A stretch of DNA of 45,762 nt, taken from Clostridiales bacterium (GTDB lineage Bacteria > Bacillota > Clostridia > TANB77 > CAG-508). A program made the position numbers and the translations under genes. Each line of letters begins with the position of its first letter. The first letter of the stretch is position 1. Shown one piece after another: positions 28,371-36,746 of this stretch. Location of the stretch: assembly GCA_004554705.1 (NCBI GenBank), contig SFKS01000012.1:1-45762 (forward strand). Direction: 5' to 3'. The notes under the pieces were generated by a model. The model was given only the letters and a program-made list of their open reading frames with translations. It was not told where the DNA came from and did not search any database.

Positions 28371-29759
28371 ATGGAAAAAAAACCAAGATGGGAAATAAAA
28401 TATGAAAAATACAAAGCAGAAGAACCAAAATACAGAACAATGAGAGCTACAATTGCAAAATTAGAAGCTTCAATGGCAACATTAGAAGGTGGAGAAGTAA
28501 AAGTTAAGGGAGACTTTAAAACAAAAGAAGAATATCAAAATGCTTTAAATGCAGCAAAAAGTAAAATACAAGAAGAAATTAAAACTCAAAAATCAAAAAT
28601 AGACTTAATTAAAAAAGAATTAGCAGGATATGAAAACTTCAAAAATAACCAACAACAAATTGAAAATATATTTGAATACAGAAAGGACTTAGAACATAGA
28701 TTAATGGCTTTACCTAAAGACACAAGACAGGAAGTAGAAGAAAAACGACAAGAATTATCAGGTGTAGAGCAAAGAGTAACACAATATCAAAAAGAAATTG
28801 AAGAAATGAAAAAACAATTAAAAACCAATATGCCAGAAGAAGAAAGACAAATCCTTTTATTTACATTAAAAACAAAAATGGAAGCAATGGAACCTCTACA
28901 AACAAGACAAAGTGACTTAGATATGCAAATAGGAACATTAGAAGAACAAGGTAAAGGTTTTGATAAGATAGCAGAAGATAAAAGAATTACTTATGAAAGA
29001 AAAATAGCAAAATGTAATATAATAGCAGCTAATTTAATGAAAGGAAAATCACTATTAGATTTTGATTTGAAAGTTGAACCAGAAGGAAAAAGATTTACCT
29101 CACCAGATGGAAAACTATTTAAAACAACTAAAGCTTCTAGAAACCTTGAAAAATCAAAAAAAGAGAAAGCCAAAGAAGATGAGACGGAATACGATAATGC
29201 ATATAACAATGGATATGATGATGGAATACAAGATAAAGAATATAATGAAGAATATGATTTTGCATCAAGTAAAGATAGCAAAGAAGGTTATAGGGATGGA
29301 TTTACTGATGGAAGTAATTATAGAAAATATGGTTATAACCAGAAACCTTTCTTCAAGAAACTAAAAGATAAAATAGTAGGTATAAGAGATTTTGATGACT
29401 ATGAAGAGGAATTTGAGGAAGAGGAGAAAAACTTAGTAGGAATTAGTGACTTTGAGAAAAAACATCCAAAATTAGCAAAAGTATTTAACTTCTTTAAAAA
29501 CATTGGAAATAAAATATTTAAAAACAAGGAAGAAGATAAAAAATTGGACGATGACAATTTAAAAGATTATAATGAAGAGGACAAAACACTATATGAAATA
29601 ACACAAAAAGGAAAAGAAAGGACCTTTAAAGAACGTCTAGCTGAAATGAACCAGAAAAATGGATATTACAGACCAACAGCTAAACAAAAAGAAAATTTTC
29701 ATAATGTGGACAAGCAAGCAAAACCACATAGAGAATATAAAGACAATGAAGGACGTTAA
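28371..29759 (+). CDS. Large charged coiled-coil protein, unknown
   Basis: A 462-residue, very charged protein with no signal peptide or clear membrane segment. ATG28371 is chosen because AAAGGGG lies 10 bases upstream, inside the longer frame from 28353. Residues about 20-215 are heptad-rich coiled coil. A Tyr/Asp/Asn-rich repeat (DNAYNNGYDDGIQDKEYNEE, then GYRDGFTDG) covers about 283-325. The C-terminus is acidic then basic, with two copies of a VGI-D-F motif (VGIRDFDDY, VGISDFEKK). I do not recognise a family. A scaffold or cytoskeleton-like role is possible from the coiled coil, but nothing in the neighbourhood supports it. Confidence 0.65.
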   Translation: MEKKPRWEIKYEKYKAEEPKYRTMRATIAKLEASMATLEGGEVKVKGDFKTKEEYQNALNAAKSKIQEEIKTQKSKIDLIKKELAGYENFKNNQQQIENIFEYRKDLEHRLMALPKDTRQEVEEKRQELSGVEQRVTQYQKEIEEMKKQLKTNMPEEERQILLFTLKTKMEAMEPLQTRQSDLDMQIGTLEEQGKGFDKIAEDKRITYERKIAKCNIIAANLMKGKSLLDFDLKVEPEGKRFTSPDGKLFKTTKASRNLEKSKKEKAKEDETEYDNAYNNGYDDGIQDKEYNEEYDFASSKDSKEGYRDGFTDGSNYRKYGYNQKPFFKKLKDKIVGIRDFDDYEEEFEEEEKNLVGISDFEKKHPKLAKVFNFFKNIGNKIFKNKEEDKKLDDDNLKDYNEEDKTLYEITQKGKERTFKERLAEMNQKNGYYRPTAKQKENFHNVDKQAKPHREYKDNEGR

Positions 29760-29769
29760 TATAAAACAA

Positions 29770-29805
29770 GTCAAAGGAGTAGAGGGACAACTCTACTCCT
29801 TTGAC
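29770..29805. terminator. Perfect 15-bp hairpin without a U tract
   Basis: GTCAAAGGAGTAGAG (29770-29784) pairs perfectly with 29791-29805 around GGACAA. It lies just after the coiled-coil gene. No T run follows on the plus strand, so it may be an RNA 3'-end stabiliser or weak terminator, and it contains an SD-like AAAGGAG. The promoter for the next gene starts 8 bases later. Confidence 0.5.
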
Positions 29806-29812
29806 CTAACTA

Positions 29813-29841
29813 TTGACAATTCATATAATACATTATATAAT
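29813..29841 (+). promoter_or_regulatory. Consensus sigma-A promoter for the CorC-like gene
   Basis: Perfect TTGACA (29813-29818), a 17-base spacer and perfect TATAAT (29836-29841), 42 bases before ATG29884. Confidence 0.8.
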
Positions 29842-29883
29842 AATATTGTTTTTAAACGAGAAAGGAGTAAGTGAAACAAACGA

Positions 29884-31203
29884 ATGATTTCACTCATAAT
29901 TTTAGTTGTTCTAATTTTTGTAAATGCATTTTTTGCATCAGCAGAAATAGCATTTATATCTTTAAATGATGCCAAAATTGATAGACAAGCAAAAGAGGGA
30001 AATAGAAAAGCAAAAAAAATAAAAAAAATGCTTCAAGAACCAAGCAAATTTTTAGCTACAATACAAATAGGAATCACTTTAGCAGGTTTCTTATCAAGTG
30101 CATTTGCAGCAGATGCATTTGCAAGTGAATTAGCTCCAAAACTAAATACTATAATTGAATTAGGAATATCAACATGGAATACAATATCAATAATCCTAAT
30201 AACACTTATATTATCATACTTTTCACTAGTATTTGGAGAATTGGTTCCAAAAAGAATAGCAATGAAAAATCCAGAGAAAATTGCTTTTGGAAGTATAGGA
30301 ATAATTAAATTTATACACTTTATAACATTACCAATTGTTAATTTTTTAAACTTTTCAACAAACATAGTTTGTAAACTATTTGGAGTAGGACCTCAAGATG
30401 AAAACACAGTCACAGAAGAAGAAATAAGAATGATGGTTGATGTTGGAGAAGAAAAAGGATCAATTGAGGAAGAAGAAAAAGAACTTATAAACAATGTATT
30501 TGAATTCAATGATAAAACAGTATCAGAAGCAATGATTCATAGAACAGAAGTATATGCAATAGATATAACATCTAATATTGAAGATATTCTTGGAGAACTT
30601 AAAGAGTACAAATATAGTAGAATTCCAGTATATGAAGAGAATATAGATAATATAGTAGGAGTCTTATTTATAAAAGACCTGCTAGCATATGCATATACGA
30701 AAAAAGAAGCAAAGATAAAAAAACTCATGAGACCAGCATACTTTGTATCAGAGAGCAAACCAATAAATGAATTTTTTAAAGAAATGCAGAGAGACAAACA
30801 GCAACTAGCAATAGTATTAGATGAATATGGAGGCACCGCAGGAATTATAACAATGGAGGACATTATAGAAGAACTTGTTGGAAATATATTTGACGAATAC
30901 GATGATGAAAAAAAAGACTTTGAAAAAATTGATGAAAATACATTTATGATAGATGGAAGTGTAAGCATATATGACTTAAGAAAAATTCTAGAAGTTGATA
31001 TACCAGATGGAGACTATGATACATTATCAGGATACCTAATAGAATTATTAGGTAGAATTCCACAAGATGACGAAAAACCAGTAATAGAAACAAAAAAGGT
31101 AACATACAAAATAGAGGAATATGAAGACAAAAGAATACTTTGGGTAAAAGCATGTAAAAATAAAATTCTAGAAAAAGAAAAAAAGGAAGAAGAGGATGAG
31201 TAG
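29884..31203 (+). CDS. HlyC/CorC-family (CNNM-CBS) membrane transporter
   Basis: A 439-residue protein. The CNNM/DUF21 membrane domain (1-185, three to four hydrophobic segments, with the early FFASAEIAFISLN motif) precedes two CBS repeats (about 205-325, EAMIHRTEVYAID and LDEYGGTAGIITMEDI) and a C-terminal CorC_HlyC domain (about 350-430). Family members take part in Mg2+/Co2+ efflux or cation homeostasis; the older hemolysin label is not informative. The RBS AAAGGAG is 16 bases upstream of the ATG, longer than usual. It has a strong promoter of its own and a hairpin terminator. Confidence 0.88.
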   Translation: MISLIILVVLIFVNAFFASAEIAFISLNDAKIDRQAKEGNRKAKKIKKMLQEPSKFLATIQIGITLAGFLSSAFAADAFASELAPKLNTIIELGISTWNTISIILITLILSYFSLVFGELVPKRIAMKNPEKIAFGSIGIIKFIHFITLPIVNFLNFSTNIVCKLFGVGPQDENTVTEEEIRMMVDVGEEKGSIEEEEKELINNVFEFNDKTVSEAMIHRTEVYAIDITSNIEDILGELKEYKYSRIPVYEENIDNIVGVLFIKDLLAYAYTKKEAKIKKLMRPAYFVSESKPINEFFKEMQRDKQQLAIVLDEYGGTAGIITMEDIIEELVGNIFDEYDDEKKDFEKIDENTFMIDGSVSIYDLRKILEVDIPDGDYDTLSGYLIELLGRIPQDDEKPVIETKKVTYKIEEYEDKRILWVKACKNKILEKEKKEEEDE

Positions 31204-31227
31204 GGCGACGAGTAGTCGTCCGTTTTT
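31203..31227 (+). terminator. Rho-independent terminator overlapping the CorC stop
   Basis: GGGCGAC (31203-31209) pairs with GTCGTCC (31215-31221) around GAGTA, followed by GTTTTT. The first G is the last base of the TAG stop. Confidence 0.7.
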
Positions 31228-31241
31228 AGAAAGGGGAAAAA

Positions 31242-32442
31242 ATGTATCAGAATTTTGGAATACCACAAAAACTAATAAACTTATCAGAAGAAGTAGAAAA
31301 AGAAATAAAACCTGAATTTAACAAAGTAGATAAAATAAAAGAAGCCAATAGTTTAAAAGTACTAATGGCATGCCAAAAACACAATCTAGCAGATATGCAT
31401 TTTGGAGGAACAACAGGATATGGATATGGAGATATAGGAAGGGATACAATTGAAAAAATATTTGCAGAAGTATTAGGCACAGAAGATGCAGTAGTTAGAA
31501 ATCAATTTATTTCTGGAACACATGCACTCACAGTAGCTTTGTTTTCAATGCTACGACCAGGTGATACAATGCTCAGTATAAATGGAAAACCATATGATAC
31601 CTTAGATGAAGTAATTGGAATAGTAGAAAATAAAAGCTCTTTAAAAAGTTATGGAATAAAATATGAACAAATAGACTTAATAGGTAATGATTTTAATACT
31701 CAAAAAATAGTAGAAAGAGCTAAACAAGGTGGTATAAAACTAATATGTATGCAACGTTCAAGAGGATATTCCTTAAGAAAAAGTTTATCACTAGATAGCA
31801 TACAAGATGTGATAAAAGAAATAAGAAAGGTAAACACAGAAGCAATTATAATGATAGACAATTGTTATGGTGATAAAAAACTTAGGAGGAGGATTAGCAC
31901 CAAATGGAGCATACATAGCAGGAAAAAAGGAACTGATAGAACTTGCTGCAGAAAGACTAACAGTACCAGGACAAGGAAAAGAAGTAGGGCCAACATTAGG
32001 AATTAACAGACAAATATTACAAGGACTATTCTTTGCACCACAAACGGTATCAAATGCATTAAAGACAGCAATATTTGCAAGTAGACTATTAGAAAAACTA
32101 GGTTATAATGTTTCTCCAAGATATGATGAAAAAAGAACAGATATAGTACAACTAATAAACTTCCAAGATGAGCAAAAACTGATAAAGTTTTGTCAAGGAA
32201 TACAAATGGGTTCACCAATTGATTCAAATACAATACCAGAGCCATGGGATATGCCAGGATACACAGACAAAGTAATAATGGCAGCAGGCACATTTATACA
32301 AGGATCATCAATAGAATTATCATGTGATGCACCAATAAGACCACCATATACAGCCTTCTTACAAGGTGGGCTAACATACGAATACGGAAAAGCAGGAGTA
32401 CTTAGAGCAGTTGCATTACTGCAAAACTTAAATACAAACTAA
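31242..32442 (+). pseudogene. PLP-dependent Met-gamma-lyase / aluminium-resistance family protein with internal deletion
   Basis: Frame 1 from ATG31242 (RBS AAAGGGG) encodes the N-terminal half up to the conserved IMIDNCYG. Frame 2 continues from IKNLGGGLAPNGAYIAG, which carries the PLP lysine, to the stop at 32442. Family members, from memory, have about 20 residues between these blocks (an EFVE...EPTEVGAD...GSL segment). Here the blocks are joined directly near 31871-31876, so about 59 bases are missing and the frame is lost. No CGG is present at the junction, so this differs from the nine shift sites. Either the gene is dead or the assembly dropped a short segment. The family is a Cys/Met-type lyase; no substrate can be given. 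Confidence 0.8.
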
Positions 32443-32460
32443 TCTAAAAAAGGAGACAAA

Positions 32461-33709
32461 ATGAGGGTAATAATAATTGGTCGGTGGACCAGCAGGAATG
32501 ATGGCCGCAATAACAGCTGCAGAGCAAGGGAATAGAGTAATTTTATTAGAAAAGATGGAAGCCTTAGGAAGAAAGCTATTAATTACAGGAAAAGGAAGAT
32601 GCAATATAACTAACTCAGCAGAAATAGAAGAATTTATGCAAAACATACCAGAAAATTCTAAATTTCTGTATAGTAGTTTTAAACAATACTCAAACAAGGA
32701 TATAATAAGCTTTTTAAATAACCAAGGAGTAGCAACTAAAATAGAAAGAGGAGGAAGAGTATTTCCAAACTCGGACAAAGCTCAAGATGTACTAAATGCT
32801 CTTAAAAGAAGACTAAATGAATTAAAAGTAGAAATAAAAACAAATTTTGAAGTTTCAAAAATTATTACTAAATCTGGAGAAGTAGAAGGAATTGAAGGAA
32901 AAAACGGTGAAAAAATAATTGCAGACAAAGTAGTTATTGCAACAGGAGGTAAAAGCTATCCAATAACAGGATCTACAGGGGATGGATATAAAATGGCAAA
33001 GGAAGTAGGACATACTATAAATACACTAAAACCCTCACTAGTACCTTTAATTTGTGAAGGAATATCAAAAAAAATCTGCCAAAGTATGCAAGGACTATCA
33101 TTAAAAAATGTTGCAATTAAGATTAAATGTGAAGATAAGGTAATATATAAAGATTTTGGAGAAATGCTATTTACCCACTATGGATTATCAGGACCAATAA
33201 TACTAAGTGCTTCAGCGATTTTAATTAGATATAAAAACATAGAAAATCTAATCCAAAGCAACAAAGTTAAAATATGCATAGATTTAAAACCAGCTTTAGA
33301 TGAAGAAAAACTAGATGCCCGAATATTAAGAGACTTTAAAGAATTAAAAAATAAGCAATTCAAAAATAGTTTAGACAAGCTATTACCCAAAAAAATGATA
33401 GAGCCTATAATAGAAATAACAAAAATAGATGGAGAAAAGAGAATAAATGAAATAACAAAGGAGGAACGAAAGAGAATAATAAAAATTCTTAAAAATTTTG
33501 AATTAACAATAAATGGATTTAGACCTATAGAAGAAGCAATAATAACATCAGGAGGAATAAACATAAAAGAAATAAATCCAAAAACAATGGAATCTAAAAT
33601 CATAAAAGGACTACACTTTGCAGGAGAAATAATAGATTTAGATGCATTTACAGGAGGATTTAATTTGCAAATAGCCTGGTCTACAGGTTATGTATCTGGA
33701 CTTGCTTAA
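32461..33709 (+). CDS. BaiN/HI0933-family flavoprotein, CGG +1 frameshift
   Basis: ATG32461 follows AAAAGGAG and starts MRVIIIG. The eighth codon is CGG (32482-32484). Skipping its C gives MRVIIIG-GGPAGMMAAITAAEQG, the exact Rossmann GxGxxG (Gly7, Gly9, Gly12), and the frame then runs to 33709, giving 415 residues. Conserved blocks include GRKLLITGKGRCNITN, VVIATGGKSYP, THYGLSGP and the C-terminal GGINIKEI and GLHFAGEIIDLDAFTGGFN. This family of FAD proteins has unclear general function; BaiN is a bile-acid reductase homologue. Because the break is at codon 8 and inside the dinucleotide-binding motif, no useful protein arises without the shift. Confidence 0.9.
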
Positions 33710-33731
33710 AATTTATTGAAGGAGGAAAAAT

Positions 33732-34778
33732 ATGGGAGAAAGAAAAATAAAAAGTATTGAATCTACTTCTATAGGAAAAACATCAAGAAAAAATGATGAT
33801 GGAATCTATACTGGAGAAAATTTTGTTGCAGTTATTGATGGAGTCTCACACAAAAGTACAATAAAAATTGATGGAAAAGAAATCAAAATAGCTAACATCA
33901 TTACTGAAGCAATAAAGAAAATAGATAGCCCTTCTGCTCCAGTTTATGCAAAAGAATTAACATTCGAAGAATTTGTTATTTTTATTAACATGTATATAAA
34001 AAAATATTTAGACAACATGAACTTCCCATTACAAGAAAGAATGCTAGAGGCAACAGGTGCAATATACTCAAAATACTATAATCAAATATGGCTAGTAGGA
34101 GATTGTAGAGCAATTTATGATAAATGTGCATTAGAGCATGAACTAAAAATAGACAAAGTCTATGAAGATATAAGAGCAAAGGTTATAGAGACACTTCTTG
34201 AAGCAGGATATACGCAGGAGCAATTATTAGAAAACGATATTTCAAAACCGATTATAGCAAATTCAGAGGATATTCCACAATACATAAAAAATGAGCAAGT
34301 AGCAAAGGAACTGCAAGAATATATAACAGACACTATGAAACAAACACTTTTACACAGTGGATTCACAGAACAAGACATCACAGAACAACACCTATTAGAA
34401 AAATATAATAATCCAAGAAAATTGCAAGAATATTTAAAGAACAATCCTAATGCAGGTGAATATGGATATTCTGTTTTTAATGGTATAAAAACAGAACCAA
34501 AAAATTGCAGAGTACAAGACTTACCAAAAGATGTAAAAAAAATCAAACTATTCTCAGATGGATTTCCAACGAACATACTAAATAATGACAAGGATTTAGG
34601 ATATGCAATCAGACAAAATAGAAAACTAGCACAAAAGGATCCATTAGGCATAAATGAAAATAAAACTGTCAGAAACGCTGTAAGACAAAGTGAAAGAGAA
34701 AAATTTTTGGCAATAGATGATTATTCAGCAGTTTGCTTCAAAATTGAATATTTAAAAGAAAGAGATGATGAAAGATAG
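33732..34778 (+). CDS. PP2C-like protein phosphatase-family protein
   Basis: A 348-residue protein starting MGERKIKSIESTSIGKTSRKNDDGIY, followed by FVAVIDGVSHKS. The NDDGIY and AVIDGVS blocks match the metal-binding start of PP2C domains, with a further Asp in LVGDCRAIYD and a late Asp in IDDYSAVCFKI. A helical insert of about 120 residues (about 140-265) carries ITEQHLLEKYNNPRKLQEYL. PP2C enzymes dephosphorylate Ser/Thr; activity is plausible but inferred from a partial motif set. ATG33732 follows AAGGAGG. It overlaps the likely start of yigZ. Confidence 0.65.
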   Translation: MGERKIKSIESTSIGKTSRKNDDGIYTGENFVAVIDGVSHKSTIKIDGKEIKIANIITEAIKKIDSPSAPVYAKELTFEEFVIFINMYIKKYLDNMNFPLQERMLEATGAIYSKYYNQIWLVGDCRAIYDKCALEHELKIDKVYEDIRAKVIETLLEAGYTQEQLLENDISKPIIANSEDIPQYIKNEQVAKELQEYITDTMKQTLLHSGFTEQDITEQHLLEKYNNPRKLQEYLKNNPNAGEYGYSVFNGIKTEPKNCRVQDLPKDVKKIKLFSDGFPTNILNNDKDLGYAIRQNRKLAQKDPLGINENKTVRNAVRQSEREKFLAIDDYSAVCFKIEYLKERDDER

Positions 34779-35414
34779 AAGAATATGTAAAATTTAGAAC
34801 AGTAAAAGAAAATATATCATCAGAAATTGTAGAGAAGAAATCAAAATTTATAGCAAATATATTTTATGTAGAGAGTATAGAAGAAGCGGAAAACCATATT
34901 AAACAGATAAAAAAGAAATACAATGATGCTAGACACAATTGCTTTGCATATGCGATAGAAACTAGAGACCGGAGGAGTTGCAGTAAAATATAATGATGAT
35001 GGAGAGCCTCAAGGAACTGCAGGTGCTCCAATATTAAAACTAATATTAGAAAAAGGCTTATCAAATATTTTAGTGATTGTTACAAGATATTTTGGAGGAA
35101 TCCTTTTAGGAACAGGAGGACTAGTTAGAGCATATTCAGGAGCAGTAGAAGCAGCCTTAGAAAAAGCACAGATAATACAAAAGGCAAAAGGATATGAAGC
35201 TAAAATACAAATAGAATATAATTACTTAGAACCATTAAAATATTATTTAGAAAAAAAGGGTATTAGAATAATAAAAATAGAGTATTTAGAGCAAATAGAA
35301 GTCGTTATAGAGATTATAGAAGAAGCATCAAAACATTTTAACAACAATTATAACAATAATAATTTTAAAATTTCAAAATATGATATCATAAAAGAAAAAT
35401 TCGTTGAAATATAA
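34775..35414 (+). CDS. yigZ: YigZ/IMPACT-family protein, CGG +1 frameshift and unclear start
   Basis: The frame starts with IEEYVKFRTVKENISSEIVEKKSKFIA. At CGG 34970-34972 it leaves the family; skipping the C gives YAIETRD-GGVAVKYNDDGEPQGTAGAP and continues through TRYFGGILLGTGGLVRAY to 35414 (about 212 residues). Family function is poorly known; related proteins affect ribosome or stress responses. The start is a puzzle: upstream in this frame there is a TGA at 34769 and no ATG, GTG or TTG before the conserved sequence. ATG34765 or ATG34768 overlap the previous stop as in coupled genes but are out of frame by one G (34774). I give the first in-frame codon of the conserved region; an AUA start or an extra base is possible. 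Confidence 0.75.
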
Positions 35415-35453
35415 AGCAAAAACAACATAATTGGAAAAATTTTCAAAAAAGGC

Positions 35454-35482
35454 TTGCATTATTGATAAAAACGTATTATAAT
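35454..35482 (+). promoter_or_regulatory. Promoter of spo0A
   Basis: TTGCAT (35454-35459), a 17-base spacer and TATAAT (35477-35482), 45 bases before the TTG start. Confidence 0.65.
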
Positions 35483-35527
35483 GCAAATTGTAAATATTTT
35501 ACAATTATTTTTTTAGGAGGTATCAAA

Positions 35528-36355
35528 TTGAACGAAAAGATTACTATTTTAATTGCAGATGACAACTCAGACTTTGCAGAAACTTTAGTAGGTCACTTAA
35601 GTAAACAAAAAGATATGGAGGTTATAGGAGTAGCCAAGGATGGAAAAGAAGCTTACGAAAAAGTAATAAACTTACAACCAGATGTACTACTATTAGATGT
35701 AATAATGCCATATTTAGATGGATTAGGAGTTCTAGAAAAAATCAATGCAACAAAAATAGAAAAAATTCCAACATGTATAATGCTATCAGCAGTAGGACAA
35801 ACAAAAATAACACAAAAAGCCATTAGCTTAGGAGCAGAATATTATGTAGTTAAACCATTTGATATTGAAATACTAATAAATAGAATAAGAGATATAAAAA
35901 ATTATAAACCAACACCAACATCAACAACAGAAAACTGTTACACTGTACGAGAAACAAAAACACAATACATAGAAATTGATGAAATAAATAAAAAAAATCA
36001 AGAAAATTTAGAAGCACTGGTAACAAATGTCATTCATGAAATAGGAGTACCAGCACATATAAAAGGATATCAATATTTAAGAGAAGCAATAATGATGGTG
36101 GTACAAGATATAGACGTAATCAATCAAATAACAAAACAATTATATCCAGAAATAGCAGAAAAATATCACACAACACCATCAAGAGTAGAAAGAGCAATAC
36201 GACATGCGATAGAAGTAGCATGGTCAAGAGGCAAAAACGATGCAGTAGAAAACATCTTTGGATATACAATCTCAGCCTCAAAAGGAAAACCAACTAATTC
36301 AGAATTTATAGCAATGATAGCTGATAAATTAAGATTAGAATTAAAGACAGCATAA
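35528..36355 (+). CDS. spo0A: Sporulation master regulator Spo0A
   Basis: A 275-residue protein. The receiver domain (5-122) has Asp11, Asp12, phospho-acceptor Asp57 (LLLDVIMP) and Lys109 (VVKPFD). The linker is 125-155. The C-terminal DNA-binding domain has the hallmark helix TTPSRVERAIRHAIEVAWSRG (215-235), which is specific to Spo0A. It binds 0A boxes (TGNCGAA) once phosphorylated and drives entry into sporulation. TTG35528 is chosen because AGGAGGT lies 6 bases upstream; longer frames have no RBS. The two 0A boxes at 9996-10013 are candidate targets. It has no in-frame CGG. A spo0A gene implies an endospore-forming ancestry; other sporulation genes here are limited to the CwlD-like amidase. 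Confidence 0.95.
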   Translation: MNEKITILIADDNSDFAETLVGHLSKQKDMEVIGVAKDGKEAYEKVINLQPDVLLLDVIMPYLDGLGVLEKINATKIEKIPTCIMLSAVGQTKITQKAISLGAEYYVVKPFDIEILINRIRDIKNYKPTPTSTTENCYTVRETKTQYIEIDEINKKNQENLEALVTNVIHEIGVPAHIKGYQYLREAIMMVVQDIDVINQITKQLYPEIAEKYHTTPSRVERAIRHAIEVAWSRGKNDAVENIFGYTISASKGKPTNSEFIAMIADKLRLELKTA

Positions 36356-36409
36356 AACAATTAATTTTCTTAAAATTCACACTCATATAAATTAATTTCA
36401 CCTAAAACA

Positions 36410-36438
36410 TTTACATAATTAAAAAAACATGATAAAAT
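36410..36438 (+). promoter_or_regulatory. Promoter of the 70-residue ORF
   Basis: TTTACA (36410-36415), a 17-base spacer and TAAAAT (36433-36438), 50 bases before ATG36489. Confidence 0.55.
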
Positions 36439-36488
36439 ATTAATAATTCTATCGTAAATGGTAGAAAATAAATAAAAGGAGGAGACCC

Positions 36489-36701
36489 ATGGACAATACA
36501 AAGTGTTTGTACAGAGTCGATAAAACTCATATGTTTGTTCCGAACTCTCGGAAAAAACATAAAAAATACTTTGAAAGTGAACCATTCCATATCCGGCGTA
36601 TTAGAGAATCGAGAGATCAAGAGGTTATTGTATATCTAGACGAAGAAGAAAAAGCCGGATTGGAAGCAAAAGGCTGTACATGCGAACGCATTTACAGATA
36701 A
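36489..36701 (+). CDS. 70-residue protein with two in-frame CGG codons, compositionally foreign
   Basis: A complete small gene with promoter, very strong RBS (AAAGGAGGAG), ATG36489 and a strong terminator. The protein is basic then acidic, with a conserved-looking C-terminus YLDEEEKAGLEAKGCTCERIYR; I do not recognise a family. G+C is about 40 percent, well above its neighbours, and it uses CGA, CGC, CGG and CGT, unlike the AGA-rich genes around it. CGG is in frame at 36549-36551 (codon 21) and 36594-36596 (codon 36). A +1 shift at either would end the protein at a TAG near 36642. So either CGG can be read as Arg here, or the gene is silent, or it senses CGG decoding. Confidence 0.65.
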   Translation: MDNTKCLYRVDKTHMFVPNSRKKHKKYFESEPFHIRRIRESRDQEVIVYLDEEEKAGLEAKGCTCERIYR

Positions 36702-36715
36702 TTCCCTCCCAAAGA

Positions 36716-36746
36716 CCCTCGCAGTTTTGCGAGGGCCTTTTTTTTA
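36716..36746. terminator. Strong GC-rich terminator
   Basis: CCCTCGCA (36716-36723) pairs with TGCGAGGG (36728-36735) around GTTT, followed by CCTTTTTTTT. It ends the 70-aa ORF transcript and overlaps the stop of the convergent thioesterase gene. Confidence 0.85.

Noticed and set aside
31242..32442. Translational bypassing or a CGG event in the aluminium-resistance lyase
   Set aside because: Bypassing skips extra bases, whereas here conserved residues are missing. There is no CGG near the junction.
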